DNA from: Colius striatus
Lineage: Eukaryota; Chordata; Aves; Coliiformes; Coliidae
DNA: 64,000 nucleotides
Assembly (NCBI RefSeq): GCF_028858725.1
Contig: NC_084761.1
Coordinates: 32,084,501 to 32,148,500, forward strand
Direction: 5' to 3'
Shown: piece after piece, positions 27,301 through 64,000 of the stretch
Numbering within the stretch: the stretch's first letter is position 1
Layout: each line of letters opens with the position of its first letter
Program-made: the position numbers and the translations under genes
The notes under the pieces: model-generated
Told to the model about the DNA's origin: nothing
Seen by the model: the letters and a program-made list of their open reading frames with translations, nothing else
Database searches by the model: none

Positions 27301-28833
27301 GAATGTTTAAAAAAAAAAAGGACCGTAAAAACGTTTCTGTGCAAGGTATATAAAAGATCAAATCTGTCCTTATACAGTCTTGCTACAGTCATAATCAGCA
27401 GAGGTAACAAACCCTCTTCAATGTAATAACAGAGCATTTCAAGAAACAGCCATTTCCTTTGAACTTTCATTCTTTCTCAAATAGATTGCTGACATATAAG
27501 ATACGTGCCCATAACCTGTAACCCTAAGTACTGGCCAACAGGGCAAATGGGCAGGATTGCACAATTTTATCCCTGACCAAATACATATTCACTGTAACAG
27601 CAGTGTTAGACATTTATTTTTGTTTACTGTTTCGTTAGTTTTGATGCTTGCTACAGCCTCAGATTCTTCTGTATCTATTAAAAAGAGCTCCATGAAAAAT
27701 GCATGCAATTCTGTCGGCCAACAAAGCTTTCAGACAAATTTCATGGCTTCATCTCAGATAAGAAATGCCTCATTGAAAAGGTGCTTATGAAACATAAAAT
27801 GGCTCCAAGCATTGCAATCAGTAGCTGCAAAAATAGTCTCAATCTCAAAATACAGCCACCGTGTGCCAGATTATGTTTAGCATCATCTGTCTCATGACAC
27901 ACTTTTCAGACTCTTCTTCAACAATCAGGTGTCCTGATAGATCCTCTTACATTTACATGTCTGTTCTGTAGGAGTTTCTCATGAACACCTTCTTCTCAGA
28001 GGCTGCACATTATAGGTAGAAGAATGCTCAGCGAGCCTGCAATCATTCAACACGGCCGGAAGATTTCCTTTGCTAGTGGTTACACAACTCCTGATCCACC
28101 AAGTACCATGGCTGCCACACACCAGGCTGATTCACGCTTCCTCCCGGTGCCAACAGACCCCCGAGGAAACCACTGCTTCGAGTACCCACCGAAGGGGTCT
28201 TTTTTAATCCTTTATTTCTTTTGTTGAGGGAGTGGACGTGAGGACAGCGGCCGCCCCCTCGCTGAGACACGGGGCTTACACCTGCCCGCCACCGAGCCTG
28301 CTTCCATAGAGCGGGGCGGGGAACACACGGCCCGCACCGCAGCCGCTCCTCTCAAGGGCGAACGGCCCAGCGGAACATGATCCCGTCCCGCGGGAGCAGG
28401 GGCTCACCGCCGGAATGCGGCGGAGGCTTCAAAGCAGCCGGCCGGCCCGTTCCCAGCGGCGGTGGGCTGTCGTACCCGGCTCCCCCCCCGTCCGCCCCCT
28501 CACACGGCGGGCCGCCGCGGCTGAACGCTGTCACCCGCCGCGCCGACGGCCGCCCCTCACGCCGCACCTGCCCGCCCCCACTGCCCTCGGCCCGCGCGAC
28601 CTTCGCTCGTCCCTGCCGGCCGCGCAAAGGCGGCGGCGCGTCACCCGCCCCGACTCGTCCCGTCCCGACCCGCCCCGCGCGTCCTCTCCCGCTGTCCCGG
28701 TGACCTCTACCCGAACGCAGGTCGAGCTCCGCAGAGCATCCCGCGTACCACGCTGCTTGAGGCGGCTGGCAGCAGAGGGAGCCCTGCTCAGGCGACAGGC
28801 CAGCGCCTGCGAGGCGACCCTGCAGAGATTCAT
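21092..28833 (-). CDS. MGARP: MGARP, mitochondria-localised glutamic acid-rich protein
   Basis: In mammals this protein (also called HUMMR or OSAP) sits in mitochondrial membranes, is induced in hypoxia, and is linked to Miro/TRAK mitochondrial transport and to steroidogenic cells. Four minus-strand exons, 28833-28749, 27011-26908, 25886-25784 and 21321-21092, join in phases 1, 0, 1 into 173 codons; human has 240 residues. An Arg/Ser/Ala-rich presequence (MNLCRVASQALACRLSRAPS) is followed by APLRQMSSGSVPGSSGEN (human RRMSSNRFPGSSGSN) and a membrane segment MIYYLLAGAASLGILFYAY. Next come a basic linker and an Ala/Glu-rich tail ending EAAAVQG, close to human EAASAQG. The tail is much shorter and more Ala-rich than in human. 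The upstream neighbour is NDUFC1, as in mammals. Confidence 0.93.
21105..21152 (-). repeat. MGARP: 18-bp tandem repeat in MGARP tail
   Basis: Two near-identical 18-bp units (21105-21122 and 21123-21140) plus a partial third code for EAAANS-type repeats. This is a likely source of length variation. Confidence 0.8.
22725..23018 (-). other. MGARP: Candidate alternative last exon of MGARP
   Basis: A good acceptor (CTTTTACACTTTCCAG) precedes 23018, and an AATAAA on the minus strand at 22749-22744 is followed by a GT-rich stretch at about 22720-22700. Joined to MGARP exon 3 (phase 1), it adds Asp and stops at once (GAC TAA), giving a 98-residue form without the acidic tail. A different phase is open for 39 codons to a TAA at 22900-22898 and ends in a hydrophobic run (FTIAYLAAYLAMTLYLLL), but I found no exon of matching phase to feed it. 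Its lower boundary is approximate. Confidence 0.5.
22744..22749 (-). terminator. MGARP: Poly(A) signal of the candidate alternative MGARP exon
   Basis: AATAAA on the minus strand, followed within 25-45 nt by a T/GT-rich element. A further AATAAA lies at 22504-22499. Confidence 0.5.
25784..25886 (-). CDS. MGARP: MGARP coding exon 3
   Basis: This encodes residues 64-97, AYRTVSSSRSNYIDHMNILH then ERAEGRKGKPWSSR, a basic linker after the membrane segment. The acceptor is TTTCAG and the donor is AGGG|GTGAGT, phase 1. Confidence 0.93.
26240..26256 (-). other. Candidate 17-nt microexon in MGARP intron 2
   Basis: On the minus strand, CCTCTCCCACAG is followed by 17 bases and then GTAAGTAGC. Both splice sites are near-perfect. 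Inclusion between exons 2 and 3 would shift the frame to an early TGA in exon 3. Confidence 0.3.
26908..27011 (-). CDS. MGARP: MGARP coding exon 2 (membrane segment)
   Basis: This encodes residues 29-63, APLRQMSSGSVPGSSGEN then MIYYLLAGAASLGILFY. It is phase 0 at its end (TAT|GTAAGTG). Confidence 0.94.
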
Positions 28834-29110
28834 GGCGGCGGGAGCCGGGGAGCGGAGCGAGTGCCTCGAGCTGCCTGACAGCGCGGGACTGCGACCGCGG
28901 CAGAAGACACTGATCCGCCCGCCTCCCTGCGCTGCGCGAGGGCGCGGCCACGGCTCGAAGGCGGGCCCGGCCCCAGCCCCGCCCCCAGGCCACCTGCCGG
29001 CGCACCTGCGGGCCGCCCCGGCCAGGGCTCGGGCCGCGAGGGCGCGAAACTCCTTCCCAGAGCTCAAGGAAGGACGCCGACCACTACCAGGCCGCGTACC
29101 GCCGCCCAAA
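28240..29110. promoter_or_regulatory. MGARP: CpG island at the start of MGARP
   Basis: This GC-rich block surrounds MGARP exon 1 and extends into intron 1. Long frames on both strands are compositional shadows. Several RCGTG cores occur in or beside it (e.g. ACGTG at 28236-28240), of possible interest because mammalian MGARP is a HIF-1 target. Confidence 0.75.
28749..28833 (-). CDS. MGARP: MGARP coding exon 1
   Basis: This encodes residues 1-28, the probable mitochondrial presequence. The start is in good context (GCCGCCATGA). The donor is CGTG|GTACGC. It lies in a CpG island. Confidence 0.9.
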
Positions 29111-30684
29111 CCGCGGCTGAGAAATGACACATGGCGACGGCCTTCACCGTCCAGACTACAGCACAGGGGCTGAACACTCTCAAAAGACCCAGGATATGAA
29201 GAAAGACCCATGCATTTACCTAGCAGGGGGCAGGGAGGGAGAGACAGTGAGGAGCATGCTATTTTAGTAAAACAGTAATAAGTCCTCCAAGAGTGTCCCT
29301 CTGCCAGCCCTCCCCAGGAAAAAGATGTGAGGAAATCACCTAAATGTACAGCAAAGGACAGTCAGGTAAAACATAAGAACAAAGCAGTTCAAGGAAAACA
29401 ATAAAAACACTTGACAAGGCAAGTCACCACTGTGGGATCACAGGAGCTGCTGAAGTCACAGGCATCTCTGGGGCAGAGCTGTGCTTCTCACACTGTTAGA
29501 CAGTTACCTGATTACATGTCCTTTCTCTACACCTAGCTTTGATGTTCCCTTGATGATGAATTAACATCATATTTTGCCCGTTGTCATTATCCCTCTTTTT
29601 TGTCCTTGGTCCTTGACTGACCTTGATGTGTGAAGAGCATCATGTTCATACATGTTCAGAAGCAGCATTCGCACCGACACCAGGTGTGCAGCCTCATCGC
29701 TGATGCTGTGGGCACCCTTCAGGCTGCACACAATTCCAAAAATGCAGATGGAAGGAAGGCTGGCCTCTCCTCCCTGACATAGGCACCAGCCTTGGGTAAG
29801 GCACCACACATGCTCACCTCTACTGCCCTGAACTGGCACCATCCTCCCTGCCACCAACTGTGGTGCTTACAGGGAATAGATCTACAGGAAATTGCAAGGT
29901 ATGGCTCTGTGAGTAGCTCAAGAGCTGTCAGACTGAAAAGCAGTTGTGCCCGAGAGAACCAATGCAATAGTCACTAAGGAAGTGACAAGCTAGTGAGTAG
30001 CAGGTCAGTTAAACAGTCTGAGATTCAAGCTTGAGCTTTCATCCAGCCTTTCCGACACAGAAAATGTATTTCAACTTCACGTGCTGTAGCAAAAACAAAG
30101 CAAACTTCCTGGCAAGGAAAAATAATTAACATCCACAATAGAATTTAAAGACTGGCCACCTCCAGTCACTGTGTTCCCTCACAAGGCTTCACTTCTGCTC
30201 TAGGGAAAACAAGCAAACAAACCAACCAATCCATCCACCCAGACCACAAAAGACAGAAGAATAGCACTTGAAGAACTCAATAAAACTGGCAAATAAACGT
30301 GTAATTTACTTATAGCATCTCCAAGCCAATAGGTCAAGCTTTGAAAGCCTACTTGGACAAGACTGAGTTGAAAGCTGTCGCTTTATGTGAAGTAGCAAAT
30401 GCACCCTTCGGCATTTGTATAGATGAGTTTTGTCAGGTTTACCGTGAAACATATTCTTATATTTGCTTATTTTAAAAATTCAGCAATGACAATGACGGCA
30501 GGGCAGGAGTAACACTTCACTTCTGGAATACTTTCTCTGAAGTGATGCCTAGTTTCATGATGTAGCTTCCAGAGTAACAAAGAGGTTTGAAAATAACATA
30601 AAATACCAAACAGAAATGCCACATAAAACAATTTCAAGACCAGCAGAATGAAATACAAATAGGGAGAAAAGTCTTTATAAATTT
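28834..30684. other. MGARP 5' flank and NDUFC1-MGARP spacer
   Basis: The first ~280 bases belong to the MGARP CpG island and presumably hold its start site. The rest is ordinary AT-rich spacer up to the end of NDUFC1. No other gene is visible in it. Confidence 0.6.
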
Positions 30685-30830
30685 CACACAGACTTTATAA
30701 TTTATTTTTTAATTCTGCACACAAAATGTATGAGCATCTAGATATTTAGATGTTTTGTACTTCTGTCGTGTTGATTTTTTTTGTAGTAAAACTGGTTATC
30801 ACGTTACTTCTCACCAAGCATACTGTCAAC
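30685..30830 (-). other. NDUFC1: Probable NDUFC1 3'UTR exon with poly(A) signal
   Basis: A strong acceptor (a long pyrimidine run ending CTTTTCTTAG) precedes 30830. An AATAAA hexamer on the minus strand lies at 30706-30701 and a GT-rich GTCTGTGTG at about 30693-30685, the usual layout of a cleavage site. No better signal lies directly after coding exon 3, so I infer this is the gene's last, noncoding exon. The lower boundary is approximate. Confidence 0.65.
30701..30706 (-). terminator. NDUFC1: Poly(A) signal, NDUFC1
   Basis: The minus strand reads AATAAA about 100 nt after the putative last-exon acceptor, followed by a GT-rich element. Confidence 0.65.
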
Positions 30831-31181
30831 CTAAGAAAAGGGAAAAAATATTTTAGCAACAAAAAAACAGATACAATAAACGTGGTAAGAAACATAATGT
30901 ACTGTATTTTTATATGGGAAACATAACCACAACATGACAAGTTTTTCCATACTTTGTATCAGCAATTCTTTCATTGGGCATATTAACCGCATGAAGGCCA
31001 TAATTCCCAGTAGACTTTTTAGCTGGCAGAACCACAGTTATGGTTTTCACATTAAAAAGGACAATGCTCACATCCAATTCACACTACAATGCAAGTCTAC
31101 AGGCACTGACTATATCATTCTTATGTGTAATATCCAAATGAAACTGAGAAAAATGTTTCCCACTGTAGCGCTGTCAAAACT

Positions 31182-31200
31182 AAAAAAAAAAAAAAAAAAA
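31182..31200 (+). repeat. A19 homopolymer
   Basis: This is a run of 19 A in the intron before the NDUFC1 3'UTR exon. It may be a retroposon tail remnant, but no source element was recognised next to it. Confidence 0.7.
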
Positions 31201-31564
31201 GTAGGCAAAGACAAAGCTATTGTTAGTGACCTTCATCTCCTTACCATTGAAGCACTTGGTACGGTATTCTCTTTGCAATCTAAATTTATCATAGACATGA
31301 TAAGAGATGTGTTATTTTACAAGCATTTGATTTTCCAAGACAGAAAGCTGGCACTGAATACGCACACAAACATATGACAATAGAGAATAGTCATCTTATC
31401 ATTTTAAAAGTGGGAGTGAGTTAGAACAGCAAAAGCCAAGAAGTATTAAAAGAAATAACAAGGGAAGAAGATAAGTCAATTCAGTACCACGGCTGCTAAC
31501 AGAACTCAAAAACCTGCAGAATTTGTGTTCAGCTACGTCAAAATCACCTGTACGTACTGACTTA

Positions 31565-31648
31565 CTATGAACATCCTGTACACTTGTGGTGGCTCTCTTG
31601 TTTTCTTCTTTCATATTCCATTATGTCTTCATTATGCTGCTTGAAAAG
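31565..31648 (-). CDS. NDUFC1: NDUFC1 coding exon 3 with stop codon
   Basis: This encodes LFKQHNEDIMEYERRKQESH to CTGCS and the stop. A perfect GTAAGT donor begins at the third base of the TAG. Splicing it to the acceptor at 30830 regenerates TAG, because the next exon also begins with G. Confidence 0.93.
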   Translation of the reverse strand, partial: LFKQHNEDIMEYERRKQESHHKCTGCS

Positions 31649-33137
31649 CTATAAAAGAGCAGTATGTGATAAATGCCTATAGACTGTACAGATAGAACCA
31701 GAGCACAAAAAGTTTTCTATAGAATATAGAATTCCCATTGAAATGCAAATCAATACATAACTGGGTTAATACAGAGTATATTATCTGTAAATTATCAACC
31801 TTCCACTGAGGCATTTTTTTTCCCCCTCACACCTTTCTCAAACATTTTCTGCTGTCTGATCAAGGCAGGAAGATTCCTATTGTCACTGAATCAACCACTA
31901 CCTAAAAAACGGGGAAAATCCCAAAGAGAATTCACGCCAGAACTGTTGTCATCACAGCAGCGCTACTTATGCTGCATATTTCTTCCTGAGAGCTACTGCA
32001 TCCCACTTGCTTTAAGAACATGAGGCTCCTGAAACAGAAAATATCTTACACCTGCATTTTGCTGAGGAAAAGAAAGTCTTAACCAATTTGCTACAGATGA
32101 AAAAGTGAAAGAATGCAGTAGTAGTCTGTTAAACTGAGGAAACCAACAGGCTTGAAGAATTGTCTGTTATGGCTGATTTAAGTTTGTAACAGAGACATGC
32201 TTAAACTCATTTTTATAATGAAAAACAGAACACAGATTCGGGAAAACATAACTAATCAACATATCATGTCTCAGTCTTGACATCTGCTATGGCCATCCAT
32301 AACCCCAGGCAGCTAAGCAGGTTGCTGGTATTGCCTTCGGATCACTAAGGTTTGAGAACAGGTAAGTTTAACAAAACCAGGTGACAACACTTACAAGAGC
32401 CCACAGGGCAGCACTGGTGCCAAAGGCCAAGCCTACTCCAAGCCAGTTTGGTTGGGCATAATTAGGTCTTTTTGCAACAAACGCAGAACGAGTAAAAGCT
32501 AAAAAGGCAGAAAATTACAAATGTTAACTTTTTTCAGGTTTTGACAACCAAATGAATTACTAGCACCCATAACATCACGGAAAAAAAAACCCCACAAACC
32601 AACAAATTAAAAAAAACCCCAAACATATCCCACCTTTTGCCTGCACCCTGCGAAAAGCTCCCATTCCCATTCCCCACCTGTTCACATTCCCCTCCACCCA
32701 GGGCAACACCGGCCCCATCTTCCTGGGGAGAGCCGGCACCACCTCCACAGCGGGGCACAGTCGGTCCTCCTCCCCGGCATGGAAGCAGCACCAATTAAAA
32801 AATAAACCCCGTGATCAACTGGTCTGAACTGAAGAAGTAAAACTGCTCGAGCACCTTGCTTTAATTTCACTCATGAAGCAAGAAGTGCCCTAGCTAATGG
32901 GGACAGCGGCCCGCACGCAAGCAGCCGAGCTCCTACAACGCGCAAGGGCAGCGGACGTGCCCTGTGGCACCATCGCAACTCGCTAACCAGGCTCCCAGTG
33001 GCCTCAACCCCAAGGGGCTCCTCATCGCCCCAAGTCACAGCAAGACAGCTCCTGCTACGCCCCCGCCACCCCTCACCAAGACTCGCCCCCGTCACCGCTA
33101 GCGGTAAACGCCGCGCTGCCCTCAGCGCCGTCGCCAT
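31565..33137 (-). CDS. NDUFC1: NDUFC1, complex I accessory subunit C1 (KFYI)
   Basis: This is a small accessory subunit in the membrane arm of mitochondrial NADH:ubiquinone oxidoreductase. Three coding exons on the minus strand, 33137-33077, 32498-32395 and 31648-31565, join in phase (1, then 0) into 82 codons plus stop; human has 76 residues. An Arg/Ala-rich presequence (MATALRAARRLPLAV) is followed by SAFVAKRPNYAQPNWLGVG, then one membrane helix at about residues 39-57 (WLGVGLAFGTSAALWALLF) and the diagnostic KQHNEDIMEYERR, close to human KQHNEDILEYKRR. The start has A at -3 and G at +4 (ACAAGATGGCG). After the conserved part the protein runs on as KQESHHKCTGCS, longer than and unlike human NGLE. 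The gene is divergent to NAA15 and 1.9 kb upstream of MGARP on the same strand. Confidence 0.96.
32395..32498 (-). CDS. NDUFC1: NDUFC1 coding exon 2
   Basis: This encodes residues 21-55, the junction to the mature protein and most of the membrane helix. The acceptor is GCCTTTTTAG and the donor is CTT|GTAAGTG. Confidence 0.96.
33077..33137 (-). CDS. NDUFC1: NDUFC1 coding exon 1
   Basis: This encodes the presequence MATALRAARRLPLAVTGASL and ends one base into codon 21 at CTTG|GTGAGG. The ATG sits inside an AAGATGGCG core typical of YY1-bound start regions. Confidence 0.95.
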
Positions 33138-33270
33138 CTTGTCGGGTCGCCCCGGCTCCGCCCACGGGGAGGGGCCTCCTCCGCACGCCCCGACGCGCCT
33201 CGCGGACGCGCTCGCCGGCACGAGGCCTGGCGTGCCGGGCGCCCGCTGCGAGTCCCGCGCCCGCCTCCCG

Positions 33271-33280
33271 GCCCCGCCCC
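33271..33280. promoter_or_regulatory. GC box (Sp1-type)
   Basis: GCCCCGCCCC lies about 135 bp upstream of the NDUFC1 start codon. A longer GGCGGGGGCGGGGGC block lies near 33583-33597. Confidence 0.5.
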
Positions 33281-33628
33281 AGCCGCGTGTGCCGACGGTA
33301 CGGCGCAGGGACAACGCGCGGGGCTGCCCGTCCGCTGCGCGCCTAGAGCCAGCTCTGCGAGGCCGGGCGGAGCGCTGCGGGCGCGGGCAGGGCGACGCCT
33401 GCCACCCGCCCCTGAGTCCTTAAGCCCTGGCGCGGGTAGAAGGCGCTTTGCCCCAGGGGGGCGCGGGACAGCCCAGAGAACAAGCACCTGGCTAGGGCCT
33501 GGGGACACGCGAGGTGGCTCAGGTCCCGGGCTGGGCCGGACGCCCCTCCCTTCCCACCGCGGCCCGGATCCCGGCACACCTGGCGGGGGCGGGGGCTGGG
33601 GCGCGGCTGGGGCCGGCGTGGGGTCGCG

Positions 33629-33640
33629 GCGCATGCGCAC
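33629..33640. promoter_or_regulatory. NRF-1 palindromic site
   Basis: GCGCATGCGCAC matches the nuclear respiratory factor 1 consensus (YGCGCAYGCGCR). It lies between the two genes. NRF-1 is a known activator of nuclear genes for respiratory-chain subunits, fitting NDUFC1. Confidence 0.75.
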
Positions 33641-33677
33641 GGGCCGCCGTGACCCGGCTGGGGAAGCCCTCCGCGGT

Positions 33678-33692
33678 GGCCATTTTGGCGGC
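33678..33692. promoter_or_regulatory. YY1-like site
   Basis: GGCCATTTTGGCGGC contains the CCATTTTGG core seen in YY1-bound CpG promoters. A second YY1-type core (AAGATGGCG, minus strand) overlaps the NDUFC1 start codon. Confidence 0.5.
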
Positions 33693-33715
33693 GCCTCTCC
33701 GGCCTGCTCAGTTAC

Positions 33716-33721
33716 CACGTG
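33716..33721. promoter_or_regulatory. E-box (CACGTG)
   Basis: ACCACGTGAG is a palindromic E-box of the USF/MYC type, close to the YY1-like site and upstream of NAA15. Confidence 0.45.
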
Positions 33722-33834
33722 AGCCGCCGCCCGGGGCTCGGCGCGGCGCGGGGCAGCCCGGCGCGCAGACGGCGGCCCGGAGGGGGCCGGGCCCGCGGCC
33801 GGCGGGAGTGCGGCCGTTTGAGGGAGGGCAGACT

Positions 33835-33861
33835 GGGACGGGGGGGGTGGGGAGGCGGGGG
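33835..33861 (+). other. G-quadruplex-prone tract upstream of NAA15
   Basis: There are runs of G (3, 8, 4, 2 and 5) separated by one to three bases, ending 126 nt before the NAA15 ATG. Depending on the start site, this is in the core promoter or the 5'UTR. Confidence 0.5.
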
Positions 33862-33987
33862 CAGTAGTCAGACTCCGGCGGGGAGGCTCCCGGCAGCGGC
33901 GACCGAGCAGCGGGGACAGGACGCGGCCAGCCCCCCCACCCCCTTCCCCGGAGCCCTTCGGCGGTGCCTGAGCCAGCGGCGGAGAGG

Positions 33988-64000
<30,013 letters not shown>

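Noticed and set aside
28352-29211. Long open frames on both strands (up to 252 codons) around 28.4-29.2 kb
   Set aside because: They lie in a CpG island, are rich in Arg/Pro/Ala/Gly on both strands and overlap each other. Only the part used as MGARP exon 1 has support.

Overview
The window is vertebrate nuclear DNA, most probably from a bird. The coding exons are short and separated by introns of 0.1 to 12 kb, GC-rich CpG islands mark the gene starts, and the recognisable interspersed repeats are CR1 LINE fragments with the avian-type 3' end (ATTCTATG-like repeats). The gene order MGARP (-), NDUFC1 (-), NAA15 (+) matches human 4q31.1, so this looks like an ordinary conserved autosomal block. 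I infer avian origin from the CR1 copies and cannot name the species.

Layout. From 1 to about 20.5 kb the sequence is AT-rich with no gene I can name. It holds a CR1 fragment at the left edge, a second one at 17.7 kb, and two small minus-strand open segments (7.0 and 6.3 kb) that look like acidic coding exons ending in a stop and are phase-compatible with MGARP. From 20.5 to 28.9 kb lies MGARP on the minus strand. It has four exons: a mitochondrial presequence, a membrane segment, and a short Ala/Glu-rich tail ending in the AVQG-type C-terminus. A possible alternative last exon with its own poly(A) signal lies inside its last intron. From 30.7 to 33.1 kb lies NDUFC1 on the minus strand, with three coding exons and a probable 3'UTR exon. 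From 33.1 to 34.0 kb is a shared, divergent CpG-island promoter with an NRF-1 palindrome, a YY1-like site, an E-box, GC boxes and a G-quadruplex-prone tract. From 34.0 kb to the right edge runs NAA15 on the plus strand. I could place its first 15 coding exons (649 codons, one continuous frame). The remaining ~217 residues expected from the human protein lie beyond the window.

Function. NAA15 is the ribosome-anchoring scaffold of the NatA N-terminal acetyltransferase. NDUFC1 is an accessory membrane-arm subunit of respiratory complex I. MGARP is a membrane protein of mitochondria linked in mammals to hypoxia and mitochondrial transport. NDUFC1 and MGARP thus form a small tandem of mitochondrial genes, and NDUFC1 shares its control region with a translation-associated housekeeping gene.

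Main points for a second look. NAA15 intron 3 has textbook U12-type (minor spliceosome) signals. The NDUFC1 stop codon is formed at an exon junction and survives whether or not the last intron is spliced. MGARP has a probable alternative last exon and a 17-nt poison-type microexon. Two phase-compatible acidic exons lie 14 kb downstream of MGARP. I saw no clear evidence of a wholly new system; this is an orderly vertebrate gene block.
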